Numbered from the stretch's first letter, positions 33,590-42,624 are shown. The stretch is 64,000 nt of DNA from Bradyrhizobium liaoningense (GCF_018130785.1 NZ_JAFCJT010000033.1:1-64000), one strand, 5' to 3'. Numbers and translations are program-made. The notes: generated by a model from the letters alone, not told the origin.

Positions 33590-35026
33590 GTGACTTTCGT
33601 CGCGCGTCACGCGCTGTGGTCGGATGAGCAGAGGGACGCCGCAGCGCGCATGCGCCGCATCGTCGAGGAAAAGAACCTCGAGGTCATCCGCCTCGCCTTC
33701 CCGGACCAGCACGGCATCTTGCGCGGCAAGACCATCATCGCCGCCGAGGCGATCGCCTCGCTGGAGAGTGGCTGCTCCATCACCACGACCATGCTCGCCA
33801 AGGACACTTCGCACCGCACGGTGTTTCCGGTGTTCACGTCGGGCGGCGGATTCGGCATGAAGGAGATGGAGGGCGCGGCCGACGTGTTGATGGTCGCTGA
33901 CCCATCCACGTTCCGCCCGTTGCCATGGGCGCCCGCGACGGGCTGGGTGCTCTGCGATCTCTATTTCAGTGATGGCCGTCCCGTGCCGTTCGCGACCCGC
34001 GGCCTCTATCGCAAGGTGCTCGAAGAGCTCAGCGGCCGCGGCCACGATTTCGTCGCCGGCCTCGAGGTTGAATTCCACATCTTCAAGCTCGACGACGCGC
34101 ATATGCGGCCCGAGGATGCCGGCCAGCCCGGCACGCCGCCGTCGGTGAGCCTGCTCAGTCACGGCTATCAATACCTCACCGAGCAGCGCTTCGATCAGAT
34201 GGAGCCGGTGCTGGAGATCCTGCGCCGCGATATCGTCGCGCTCGGACTGCCCTTGCGCTCGGTCGAGGTCGAGTTCGGGCCGAGCCAGTGCGAGTTCACG
34301 TTCGCGCCGAAGAAGGGGCTGGAGCCCGCCGACAACATGGTGCTGTTCCGCTCTGCCGTGAAGCAGATCGCGCGCCGCCACGGCTATCACGCCACCTTCA
34401 TGTGCCGGCCGAAACTGCCGAATCTGTTCGCCAGCGGCTGGCATTTGCACCAGTCGATCGTCTCGCGCGCGTCCGGCGAAAATCTGTTCATGGCGAAGGA
34501 GGGCAGCGAACCGCTCAGCGCGTTCGGCCGGGCGTACCTTGCCGGCCTGCTCGACCACGCCCGCGCCTCGACCGTGTTCACCACCCCGACCATCAACGGC
34601 TACAAGCGCTACCGCTCCTATTCGCTGGCGCCTGACCGCGCGATCTGGGGCCGCGACAATCGCGGCGTGATGATCCGCGTGCTCGGAGCGGCCGGCGATA
34701 CCGCCACGCGCTTGGAAAACCGCGTCGGCGAGCCCGCCGCCAATCCCTATCTCTACATGGCCTCGCAAATTCTCTCGGGCCTCGACGGCGTCGACCGCAA
34801 GCTCGATCCCGGCCCCTCCGCTGACACGCCCTACGAAACCAAGGCGCCGCTGCTACCGAAGTCGCTGCGCGATGCGGTCGCCGCGCTGAAGGACGATCCG
34901 TTTTTCCGCGAAAAGCTTGGCGGAGAGTTCGTCGACTACTACACCCACATCAAGAATGCCGAGATCGACCGCTTCCTGTCAGAGGTGACCGACTGGGAGC
35001 ATCGCGAATATTTCGAGGTGTTTTGA
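33590..35026 (+). CDS. Glutamine-synthetase-family ligase (gamma-glutamylamide synthetase type)
   Basis: This 478-residue protein has a GS beta-grasp N-terminus (IRLAFPDQHGILRGKTI) and a catalytic domain with GLEVEFHIF, GWHLHQS, INGYKRYRSYSLAP and NRVGEPAANPYLY. It diverges from housekeeping GlnA and groups by these motifs with GlnA-type III / PuuA-like enzymes that ligate glutamate to amines. It starts at a GTG (33590) with GAGGGAG eight bases before. Being paired with a Rieske oxygenase, it may glutamylate an aromatic or alkyl amine before oxidation. This is inference. Confidence 0.88.
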   Translation: MTFVARHALWSDEQRDAAARMRRIVEEKNLEVIRLAFPDQHGILRGKTIIAAEAIASLESGCSITTTMLAKDTSHRTVFPVFTSGGGFGMKEMEGAADVLMVADPSTFRPLPWAPATGWVLCDLYFSDGRPVPFATRGLYRKVLEELSGRGHDFVAGLEVEFHIFKLDDAHMRPEDAGQPGTPPSVSLLSHGYQYLTEQRFDQMEPVLEILRRDIVALGLPLRSVEVEFGPSQCEFTFAPKKGLEPADNMVLFRSAVKQIARRHGYHATFMCRPKLPNLFASGWHLHQSIVSRASGENLFMAKEGSEPLSAFGRAYLAGLLDHARASTVFTTPTINGYKRYRSYSLAPDRAIWGRDNRGVMIRVLGAAGDTATRLENRVGEPAANPYLYMASQILSGLDGVDRKLDPGPSADTPYETKAPLLPKSLRDAVAALKDDPFFREKLGGEFVDYYTHIKNAEIDRFLSEVTDWEHREYFEVF

Positions 35027-35332
35027 CGGGGATACTCTCACGCCCGCGTGAGGCGACTTCGTCCGGTCTGTTCCGACGACATCACGGCGTCCGCCGACGA
35101 AGCCATTTTCCCTGTCCCTCGAAAACGGCCGGAAAGATTGGGGGCCTAGCATCCCGACATGTGATCAACAGCGGAGTTCGATCATGTGGGTTCAATTGTT
35201 CAGTCTGATCTACCGCCTGTCCTGCCGGACGACCTTGGTTGAGATCGGCACGCACCACCTGGCGCGTTAGTCGCCGGCGATTTGGGTAAGACATATTGGC
35301 CGGATAACCGGGGTTCGCATCCGCAAGCTGAT
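35027..35332. other. Gap between GS-like and TonB receptor genes
   Basis: These 306 bases separate convergent genes. The only candidate is a 28-codon frame at 35184-35270 with a weak ribosome site. I see no strong hairpin with T tract and no recognisable gene. Confidence 0.5.
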
Positions 35333-37624
35333 TCACCAGCGATAGCCGAGCGTTGCGATGACGGTCAGCGGCGCGCCGCGGTAGCAGTATCCCACCTGGC
35401 ACGTGGTGTAGTGCAGATTGAACAGGTTCTTGGCGTTGACTTGGAACTGAAGGCCCTTCAGCTCCTTCGCCGCCTGGCCGAAATCATATTTCAGCGCCGC
35501 GTCGACCAGGGTCACCGAGCTGTTCTTGAACGTGTTCGCGTCGTCGCCATAGCTCCAGGACATGTAACGCACGCCGGTGCCGATGCTGAGTCCCCCGAAG
35601 GGGCCGGCCAGCGGCAGGGCATAATTGCCCCACAGCGTCGCGGTGTGCGGCGGATTGCCGGACGGAAACTTGCCGATCGTCGAGCTGTCCGCAGCCTGCT
35701 TGGTCACCATGTCGAGATAGGTGTACGACGAGGTGACGTCGAAGCCGCCGCCGAGGCTCGCGAGCGCCTGCACTTCGAAGCCGCGGCTTTGAATCTCGCC
35801 GCGCTGGACCGTGACGCCCGTTCCCGTCGTGACCAGGCCGCCGTCCTGGGTCAGATCGAACACCGCCGCGGTAATGAAGCTCCTCGTTCCCTGCGGCTGG
35901 TACTTCACGCCGACCTCGGTCTGCTTGCCGGTGGTCGGCTTGAAGAAGGCGCCCGACGGGTCGACGCCGAGATTGGGAAAGAACGACGTCGAATAGGCGA
36001 CGTAGGGCGCAACGCCGGAATCGAACACATAGGTCAGCCCGGCCCGCCCGCTATAGGCCTGATCGGATTGCTGCTGCCGGGTCAGCGCGAACAGATCCTC
36101 GCCGGTGGTGTGGACCCAGTCGCTGCGGCCGCTCAGCGTCAGAATCCAGTGGTCGAGCCTGGCCTGGTCCTGGATGTATACGCCGGACTGGGTTTGCCGC
36201 TGCTGCGTCGAGGACGAGATCGCCGGATCGGGAATGGATTCCGGCGCGTAGACCGGGGAGGCCAGGTTGAGATCGGAGACGCCGAAGCCAAAGCCCTGCT
36301 TGTCGTTGAACTTCGACGCGGTGTAGTCGGTGCCGACCAGGAGCGTATGCTGCACAGACCCGGTCGAGAGCTTGGCCTCGACCTGGTTGTCCATGATGGC
36401 CGATTGCAGCGTGTCGTGGACGTAGCCGGTATAGCGCGAGACGACATTGCCTACGGGCGCGCCGAGAAAACCGACATAGCGGGTGACCGCATCGACATCG
36501 ACGTAACGGAATTTCTGGCGGACGGTCACGTCGTTGTTGAACGCATGCTCGAACAGGTAGCCGACGCGGCCCTGCTCCTGGTCGAGCGAATTGTAGGATG
36601 GACTGCCCGTGAAGATGTCCGTGGTGGTGCCGGTGCCCGTGGAATAGGTGAACATCGATCCGGGCGTCTTCGACTTCTGATAGGACCCGAGAATCGTGAG
36701 GGTCGTCGATTGATCCGGCTTCCAGGTGACGGCGGGAGCGATGTAGGTCCGATTGTCCTTGCCGCCGGGCACGAACACGTTCGCGTCGCGCACCACGCCG
36801 GTCAGCCGATACGAAAATTGACCGTTGGCATCGACCGGGCCCGACAGGTCGAAATTACCCTGAATGCGATCGCGATCGCCGAACACCGTCTGCACTTCGT
36901 GAAACGGCTGGCTGGTCGGCAGCTTGCTCGACAGGTCGATCAATCCGCCGGGGGAGCCGAGGCCATAGAGAGCCGAACTCGGGCCACGGACCACGGTGAT
37001 GCTGTCGACCCCATAAGGCTCGGTCTTGAACACGCTGAGACCGGCTCCGACGAGGCGCAGGCCGTCGAGATAAACGCCGTTATAGGTGATGTCGAAGCCG
37101 CGGATCGCGATGGCGTCGAAACGCGGATCGTAGCCGGAGGCATCGACGCGGACGCCAGGTTCATAGCCAACCGCCTCCGTCAGCGACTGGACGGCGCGGT
37201 CGTTGAGCTCCTTGCGCGTCACGACCGAGATCGACTGCGGCGTCTCGAGCAAAGGTGTGTTGGTCTTCGTGCCCGCCGCGCTGTTGCTTGCAACATAGCT
37301 GCTCTCACTCGACACGTTGCCGCGACCGGCACTGGCGTCGCGCGTACCCGTGCTTCTGCCTGCCGCGGGGCCGGAATTGCGCTGCGTCGCGACGCGGCCT
37401 CTAGGCGACTGCGAAGCGCGCTGCACGGACTGGCTGCGCGGACGTGCCTGGCTCGGTGCCTCCACCGTGACGGGAGGCAATGTCGCCGTCGTCGAGCCCG
37501 AACTGGTCCCGGAGGTCTGTGCGGCCGATGGCGTCGCGTGCAAGGCTATTCCGAGGCCGGCTATTCCCAGACCGGTCTTCACCATCCGTTCCCAACCGAG
37601 CGTCCGCCCGTCGTTGCGCTTCAT
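35333..37624 (-). CDS. TonB-dependent siderophore receptor
   Basis: This outer-membrane receptor for a ferric siderophore has 763 residues. A signal peptide (cleavage near HATPSAAQ) and a Ser/Thr/Pro-rich linker precede a plug domain (about 110-225: LLETPQSISVVTRKELNDRA, SITVVRGPSSALYG). The 22-strand barrel ends in an aromatic residue (TLGYRW). It belongs to the FhuA/FpvA-type TonB-siderophore group. It is probably activated by the AraC-family gene 103 bases upstream. Confidence 0.94.
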   Translation of the reverse strand: MKRNDGRTLGWERMVKTGLGIAGLGIALHATPSAAQTSGTSSGSTTATLPPVTVEAPSQARPRSQSVQRASQSPRGRVATQRNSGPAAGRSTGTRDASAGRGNVSSESSYVASNSAAGTKTNTPLLETPQSISVVTRKELNDRAVQSLTEAVGYEPGVRVDASGYDPRFDAIAIRGFDITYNGVYLDGLRLVGAGLSVFKTEPYGVDSITVVRGPSSALYGLGSPGGLIDLSSKLPTSQPFHEVQTVFGDRDRIQGNFDLSGPVDANGQFSYRLTGVVRDANVFVPGGKDNRTYIAPAVTWKPDQSTTLTILGSYQKSKTPGSMFTYSTGTGTTTDIFTGSPSYNSLDQEQGRVGYLFEHAFNNDVTVRQKFRYVDVDAVTRYVGFLGAPVGNVVSRYTGYVHDTLQSAIMDNQVEAKLSTGSVQHTLLVGTDYTASKFNDKQGFGFGVSDLNLASPVYAPESIPDPAISSSTQQRQTQSGVYIQDQARLDHWILTLSGRSDWVHTTGEDLFALTRQQQSDQAYSGRAGLTYVFDSGVAPYVAYSTSFFPNLGVDPSGAFFKPTTGKQTEVGVKYQPQGTRSFITAAVFDLTQDGGLVTTGTGVTVQRGEIQSRGFEVQALASLGGGFDVTSSYTYLDMVTKQAADSSTIGKFPSGNPPHTATLWGNYALPLAGPFGGLSIGTGVRYMSWSYGDDANTFKNSSVTLVDAALKYDFGQAAKELKGLQFQVNAKNLFNLHYTTCQVGYCYRGAPLTVIATLGYRW

Positions 37625-37727
37625 CGTCGTCCCCGAGTTCCACTTCAAACAACCCGGGAGTAACCAGATCGAGGCGCGCACCGCTTTTGCGCGCACGCAA
37701 ATCACCTTTGATCGCGCGTGGAGGCTT

Positions 37728-38738
37728 TCAAATTGACTGACAGCGGCTCGGCGAATGGCCGAAGCGCCTGCGGAAGGCCGTCGCGAAATTAGCCGGATGG
37801 GCGTAGCCGACCCGGAAGGCCGCCTCGGTGACCGACAACCGTTGATGAATCAGAAGGTCTCGTGCGGCATCGAGCCGCTGGCCCCGCAAGTAGTCGATCG
37901 CGCTCTCGCCATACGCCATCTGGAATTTCTGGTTGAAGGACCGGCGGCTCAGCCCTGCGTTCCGCGCCAGTTCGTCGATGCTCCAGGGATAAGCGAGATC
38001 CGCGTCCATCCGCTCCTTGACCGATTGCAACCGCATCCGCTGAAGATCGGCTGCCGGGTCGACCTCGATCCGGCCGCGCTCGCTGAACAAGGCGTGGACA
38101 ACGATTTCGGCGGCATGCGCCGACAGCAACAATTGCGCCGCGTTTCCGCCAACCGGCGGCGAGAACATTTCCGCCGCGACGGCCTGCACGCGCGGAGATG
38201 CCGTCAGGGAGATGATGGCCGTACCAGCCTCATCGTTCTTGAACAGTGCCCGAAACTCGTCCCCGAGTCCGAGCCCGTCGATGGAAGCCTGGGGGAGCGC
38301 CAAGCCTATCGCAGGACGCTCGTCACACCGAACCGAGCGTCTTGCAGCGACGGCTTCACGCACGGCGATCGCCGTCATCTGCCTTTCGCCGCCGCATGCA
38401 CGCGTCAGAATGCCGCGGCTGGTGCCGTCGTCGAACGCAACGGAGATGAACAGGCCCGTCGCTACGATCGCGCGCCCGTCGGGATCGGCTCGAAACTCGC
38501 CTCTGACGAACACGCAGCCCGGGAAATCCAGCCATTGGGCTGCCGTTGAAGCCCCTCGCTGTGCGGAACCAGTGACGTCGTCATCAGCCCGTCCGGCAAT
38601 TTGATTGTAGAAGTCCCGCATCGAATCCGCGGCGACATTGACGGCTGGCGGCGGCGCACTCAAGACCTCCGCGCGCAGTTTGGAGAGCTTCGAAACTGAA
38701 GTCCTCGAAGAAGGTTCAGCGCGCGAGGTGGTCCGCAC
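37728..38738 (-). CDS. AraC-family regulator (PchR-like)
   Basis: The C-terminal ~100 residues form an AraC HTH pair (WSIDELARNAGLSRRSFNQKF and LSVTEAAFRVGYAHPANFATAF). The N-terminal ~220 residues are a sensor region with no clear motif. PchR-type members activate a neighbouring siderophore receptor when the ferric siderophore is inside the cell, and the receptor gene is next downstream. The start is uncertain: a GTG at 38738 gives 336 residues and an ATG at 38621 gives 297. It lies 31 bases after livF, so read-through from the transporter operon is possible. Confidence 0.88.
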   Translation of the reverse strand: MRTTSRAEPSSRTSVSKLSKLRAEVLSAPPPAVNVAADSMRDFYNQIAGRADDDVTGSAQRGASTAAQWLDFPGCVFVRGEFRADPDGRAIVATGLFISVAFDDGTSRGILTRACGGERQMTAIAVREAVAARRSVRCDERPAIGLALPQASIDGLGLGDEFRALFKNDEAGTAIISLTASPRVQAVAAEMFSPPVGGNAAQLLLSAHAAEIVVHALFSERGRIEVDPAADLQRMRLQSVKERMDADLAYPWSIDELARNAGLSRRSFNQKFQMAYGESAIDYLRGQRLDAARDLLIHQRLSVTEAAFRVGYAHPANFATAFRRRFGHSPSRCQSI

Positions 38739-38769
38739 TGAAGATGCGGCAGCCTGATCCAGGAGCGCG

Positions 38770-39498
38770 TCAGATTCCCAGATATTTGTGCTGGAGATCC
38801 GGCTCGGCCATCAACTCGTCCGAGGTGCCGCTCCACACCGTCTTGCCGCGCTCGATGATGTAGTGGCGGTCGCAGATGCGGGCGAGATGGTCGACGTTCT
38901 TGTCGACGACGAGGATCGACTGGCCCCGGCTCTTCAAGAGTGACAGGCAATTCCAGATTTCCTCGCGGATCAGCGGCGCGAGGCCTTCGGTCGCTTCATC
39001 CAGGATCAGGAGCTTCGGATTGGTCATCAGCGCGCGGCCGATGGCGAGCATCTGCTGCTCGCCGCCGGAGAGCTGGTTGCCCATGTTGGCGGCGCGCTCG
39101 GCAAGGCGCGGGAACATCACGTAGATGGCGGCGAGCGTCCAGGGATTGGGGCTGCCGAAGCGATCGGCGGCGGCCGCGACGAGATTTTCGCGCACGGTGA
39201 GGTTCGGGAATATCTGGCGTCCCTCGGGGACGAGGCCGACGCCGAGTTTTGCAATTCGGTAGGATGGAAGCTGCCGCACCTCGGCGCCGGCGAAACGGAT
39301 CGCACCGGCACGCGCCGGAGTGAGGCCCATGATGGAGCGGATGGTCGTGGTCTTGCCCATGCCGTTGCGGCCCATCAGCGAGACCATCTCGCCCGGCTTG
39401 ATCGACAGCGACAGGCCGAACAGAACCTGCGAGAGGCCGTAGCAGGTCTCGATGCCGTCGACGTCGAGCAGCGTGTCAGCCATCACGTTTTCAGCCAT
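38770..39498 (-). CDS. livF: Branched-chain-type ABC transporter ATPase LivF
   Basis: This 242-residue ATPase has Walker A GRNGMGKT, signature LSGGEQQM and Walker B LLILDEATEG. The VPEGRQIFPNLTV segment is typical of LivF. It overlaps the livG stop by eight bases; an alternative ATG lies at 39483. It is the last gene of a livHMGF operon that has no binding-protein gene. Operator sites upstream suggest aromatic-acid cargo. Confidence 0.95.
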   Translation of the reverse strand: MAENVMADTLLDVDGIETCYGLSQVLFGLSLSIKPGEMVSLMGRNGMGKTTTIRSIMGLTPARAGAIRFAGAEVRQLPSYRIAKLGVGLVPEGRQIFPNLTVRENLVAAAADRFGSPNPWTLAAIYVMFPRLAERAANMGNQLSGGEQQMLAIGRALMTNPKLLILDEATEGLAPLIREEIWNCLSLLKSRGQSILVVDKNVDHLARICDRHYIIERGKTVWSGTSDELMAEPDLQHKYLGI

Positions 39499-40258
39499 GG
39501 TGCGTCACCACGTGCTGGTCGCCGAGATAGGCGCGCTTGACGTCTTCGTTGGCGCGGATCGTCGCCGGATCGCCGGAGGCAATGACGCGGCCATAGACCA
39601 GCACCGAGATACGGTCGGCGAGCGCGAACACCGCCGGCATGTCGTGCTCGACCAGCACGATCGAGACTTCCTTGCGCAGCTCCTGGAGCAGCTTCACCAT
39701 GCGCTGGGACTCGGTGACGCCAAGGCCCGCCATCGGCTCGTCGAGCAGCAGCAATTTCGGCTTGCTGGCGAGCGCGACCGCAAGCTCGAGCTCGCGCCGC
39801 TCGCCATGGCTGAGCCTGGACACCACGACATCGGCACGGTGCAACAGGCCGACGCGATCGAGCGCGGCATGCGCAGCGTCGCGCAGGCCCTTTTCCTTGC
39901 GCGCATTGGTGAAGAAGCGGAACGAGTGGCCTGCATGCGCCTGCGCCGCCAGCGCGACATTGTCGGCGGCGGTGAAGTCGAGCAGCAGCGAGGTGATCTG
40001 GAACGAACGGGCGAGCCCCAGCGCGCAGCGGCGATAGGCCGACAGATAGGTGATGTCGCGTCCCGCCAGCGAGACGCTGCCGGAATGCGGTTCGAGGTGC
40101 CCGGTGAGTTGGCTGATCAGCGTGGTCTTGCCGGCGCCGTTCGGGCCGATGATGGCGTGCAGTTCGCCGCTCGCGACGTCGAGCGAGACGTTGTCCGTCG
40201 CGATGATCCCACCGAAGCGGCGCACCAGCTTCTCGACGCGGAGCAAGGGTTCAGCCAC
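39491..40258 (-). CDS. livG: Branched-chain-type ABC transporter ATPase LivG
   Basis: This 255-residue ATPase has Walker A GPNGAGKT, signature RLSHGERRELE and Walker B LLLLDEPMAGLG. It starts at a GTG (40258) overlapping the livM stop by eight bases. It pairs with LivF to power the importer. Confidence 0.95.
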   Translation of the reverse strand: MAEPLLRVEKLVRRFGGIIATDNVSLDVASGELHAIIGPNGAGKTTLISQLTGHLEPHSGSVSLAGRDITYLSAYRRCALGLARSFQITSLLLDFTAADNVALAAQAHAGHSFRFFTNARKEKGLRDAAHAALDRVGLLHRADVVVSRLSHGERRELELAVALASKPKLLLLDEPMAGLGVTESQRMVKLLQELRKEVSIVLVEHDMPAVFALADRISVLVYGRVIASGDPATIRANEDVKRAYLGDQHVVTHHG

Positions 40259-41195
40259 GGCCAGCCCTCCCGAGCGCGCCCATGATGCCGCCGCGCCCGA
40301 ACAGCACGATCAGCAGCAGTAGCGGGCCCATGATCAGTGCCCAGTACTCGGTGATCTGCGACAGGAATTCCTCCAGCAGCAGGAACACCACCGCGCCCAT
40401 GACCGGGCCGAACAGCGTGCCCATGCCGCCGAGAATGACCATCACCATGAGGTCGCCGGAACGCGTCCAGTACATCACGGCCGGGCTGACGAAATCGGTG
40501 TTGTTGGCGAGCAGCGCACCGGCGAGGCCGCACATCGTGCCCGAGATGACGAAGCAGACAAGCTGGTAACGCTTCGCCGGAAAGCCGATCGCCTGCATGC
40601 GCTGCTCGTTGGAGCGCAGCCCCTGCACGACGAGGCCGAAGCGCGAATTGACGATGCGCCAGATCAGGAAGATCACCGCGAACAGGCAGGCAAGGCAGAG
40701 ATAGTAGAACTGCGTGCGGTCCGACAGGTTGATCAGCCCGGAGAAGTCGCTGCGCTTGTAGACGGTGAGGCCGTCATCGCCACCGTAACGTGCGAGGCCC
40801 GAGGCGACGTAATAGGCCATTTGCGCGAAGGCCAGCGTGATCATGATGAAATAGACGCCGCGCGTGCGCAACGAGAGCGCGCCGATGACGAGCGCATAGA
40901 TCGCCGAGGCCGCGAGCGCCACCGGAAACTGGATGAAGCCGGAGCCGACGCCTTCCTGGGCGAGCATGCCGACCGCATAGCCGCCAATGCCGAGATAGGC
41001 GGCGTGGCCAAAACTCATCATGCCGCCAAAACCCATGATGAGGTTGAGGCTTGCGGCCGCCAGCGCCAGGATGACGATGCGGGTGAACAGCGTCAGGATG
41101 AAGATGTTGCCGGACAGCTGCGAATAGAGCGGCAGCAGCACGAGGCCCGCCAGCATCAGGGCCGTGACGGCCTTGCTCACAGTGAAAGCCTTCAT
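40251..41195 (-). CDS. livM: Branched-chain-type ABC transporter permease LivM
   Basis: This 314-residue inner-membrane permease has about eight to ten helices, LNLIMGFGGMMSFGHAAYLG near the N-terminus and the EAA-like loop GLRSNEQRMQAIGFPAKRYQL. The start at 41195 overlaps the livH stop by four bases. The frame is open further upstream, but that stretch is a shadow of livH. Confidence 0.95.
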   Translation of the reverse strand: MKAFTVSKAVTALMLAGLVLLPLYSQLSGNIFILTLFTRIVILALAAASLNLIMGFGGMMSFGHAAYLGIGGYAVGMLAQEGVGSGFIQFPVALAASAIYALVIGALSLRTRGVYFIMITLAFAQMAYYVASGLARYGGDDGLTVYKRSDFSGLINLSDRTQFYYLCLACLFAVIFLIWRIVNSRFGLVVQGLRSNEQRMQAIGFPAKRYQLVCFVISGTMCGLAGALLANNTDFVSPAVMYWTRSGDLMVMVILGGMGTLFGPVMGAVVFLLLEEFLSQITEYWALIMGPLLLLIVLFGRGGIMGALGRAGRG

Positions 41196-42109
41196 CGACG
41201 GTTGGCCGGGAACAGCCCCTCCGGCCGGACCACCAGCACGATCGCCATCAGGAGGTAGATCAGCATGGACGACAGCGCGGGCGCGGCGGTGGAGGCGGCG
41301 GCGCCGCTCAGCACCTGCCGCAGCAGGTTCGGCAGGAAGGCGCGGCCGAGCGTGTCGATCATGCCGACGAAGATCGCGGCGAGGAACGCGCCGCGGATCG
41401 AGCCGATGCCGCCGATCACGATGATGACGAAGGCGAGGATCAGGATGTTCTCGCCCATGCCGATCTGCACGGTGAGGATCGGCGCCTGCATCAGGCCGGC
41501 GAGGCCGGCGAGCGCGGCGCCGAGGCCGAACACCAGCGTGTAGAGCAGCTTGATGTTGATACCGAGCGCGCCGATCATCTCGCGGTTGGAGGCGCCGGCG
41601 CGGATCAGCATGCCGATGCGGGTCCGCATCACGCCGAGATAGAGCAGAAGTGCGACCAGCAACGCCACCACGATGATGGCGAGGCGATAAGCGGGATAGT
41701 GGATGCCGGGCAGGATCGGCACCGGCACGGTGAGCCATGCCGGCAGCGGCAGCGCGAGGCCCGCCGGGCCCCAGATCAGCCGCACGGCTTCATTGAAGAA
41801 CAGGATCAGGCCGAAGGTCGCGAGCACATGGTCGAGATGATCGCGCCCGTAGAGATGCCGCAGCGCCGACATTTCGAGCACGATGCCGAGCACCAATGTT
41901 GCACCGAGCGCCATCAGCGCGCCGAGCAGGAAGCTGCCGGTCCAGGCCGCGAAGGTCGCCGCGAAATAGGCGCCCATCATGTAGAGCGAGCCGTGCGCGA
42001 GGTTGACGAGATCCATGATCCCGAACACCAGCGTCAGGCCGGCGGCGAGCAGGAACAGGAGCAGGCCGAACTGCAATCCGTTCAAGAACTGTTCGACGAC
42101 GAGCAGCAT
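41192..42109 (-). CDS. livH: Branched-chain-type ABC transporter permease LivH
   Basis: This 305-residue permease has a hydrophobic N-terminus (QFLNGLQFGLLLFLLAAGLT), MDLVNLAHGSLYMMG and the RAGASNREMIGALGIN coupling loop. It is the first gene of livHMGF. Its 297-base upstream gap carries a triple TGCA array (42253-42276) like the one before boxC. No periplasmic binding protein is encoded with it. Confidence 0.95.
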   Translation of the reverse strand: MLLVVEQFLNGLQFGLLLFLLAAGLTLVFGIMDLVNLAHGSLYMMGAYFAATFAAWTGSFLLGALMALGATLVLGIVLEMSALRHLYGRDHLDHVLATFGLILFFNEAVRLIWGPAGLALPLPAWLTVPVPILPGIHYPAYRLAIIVVALLVALLLYLGVMRTRIGMLIRAGASNREMIGALGINIKLLYTLVFGLGAALAGLAGLMQAPILTVQIGMGENILILAFVIIVIGGIGSIRGAFLAAIFVGMIDTLGRAFLPNLLRQVLSGAAASTAAPALSSMLIYLLMAIVLVVRPEGLFPANRR

Positions 42110-42250
42110 CAAAACTCTTTCAGGCGCACGCGGAATCGCGCCGATGTTCGAACACGGTCGCCATCAGTGAAAGAGCTCCCCCTGCCTCTTCAAGGCGGAA
42201 AAATGGGTAATGGCAGTATCGTTCCGAGGCAAGAGTGATTCGACACCAAA

Positions 42251-42276
42251 CATGCACTTTGTTGCATGCCGATGCA
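42251..42276. promoter_or_regulatory. BoxR-type operator array upstream of livH
   Basis: Three TGCA tetramers at 42253, 42263 and 42273 are spaced by six bases each. The first pair, CATGCACTTTGTTGCATG, differs by one base from CATGCATTTTGTTGCATG at 22358, upstream of boxC. It lies about 145 bases before the livH start. Confidence 0.72.
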
Positions 42277-42346
42277 TGCGATCGAAATTGACCTTGCAAG
42301 AAGGCTGCCGCGCGGGATGGGTCAACCTGCCGCACCCAAACGATCA

Positions 42347-42375
42347 CCCTCCCCCCGCGGATGCCGGGGAGAGGG
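42347..42375 (-). terminator. Hairpin after the bjaI-linked small gene
   Basis: CCCTC...CCG and CGG...GAGGG pair into a GC-rich stem 30 bases downstream of the small gene's stop. There is no T tract, so it may only partly end the bjaI transcript before the liv operon. Confidence 0.4.
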
Positions 42376-42405
42376 CGCGAAAGTCTGGGAACGTAGAGAA
42401 GGCGT

Positions 42406-42624
42406 CTAGTGCGACGTCATCTGCCGGGGCAGATCATCCGGCTCGGCCAGCACGCTGTTGGCCGTCGAGGCTTCCAGCGCCGCCATCCGGAACAGATAGG
42501 CGAGCGTTGCCAATCCGGTTTCTTCCGCCATCTGCGCCAGCTCGAGCGCCATGTCGGACATGTAGCCGAGATTCTCGTCCTTGGTCTGCGCCATGATCTG
42601 GCTGTCCCGCATCATGTTCGACAT
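42406..42624 (-). CDS. Small protein translationally linked to bjaI
   Basis: This 72-residue acidic, helix-prone protein has YMSDMALELAQMAEETGLAT followed by LAYLFRMAALEAS; there is no signal peptide or membrane helix. Its ATG begins two bases after the bjaI TGA (TGAGATG), so ribosomes finishing BjaI can restart here. Other ATG codons lie close behind. No family is recognised. The regular heptad-like Leu/Met/Ala pattern suggests a small helical adaptor. Its position argues for a role tied to signal synthesis, but nothing in the sequence names it. Confidence 0.75.
   Translation of the reverse strand: MSNMMRDSQIMAQTKDENLGYMSDMALELAQMAEETGLATLAYLFRMAALEASTANSVLAEPDDLPRQMTSH

Noticed and set aside
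35184..35270. 28-codon frame starting MWVQLFSLIYRLSC
   Set aside because: A GGAG lies upstream, but nothing else supports translation and a frame this short occurs easily by chance.
35282..37663. 793-codon open frame on the plus strand opposite the TonB receptor
   Set aside because: It is the complement of a clear receptor gene in GC-rich DNA. The translation is Arg/Gly/Ala/Asp-rich with no domains.
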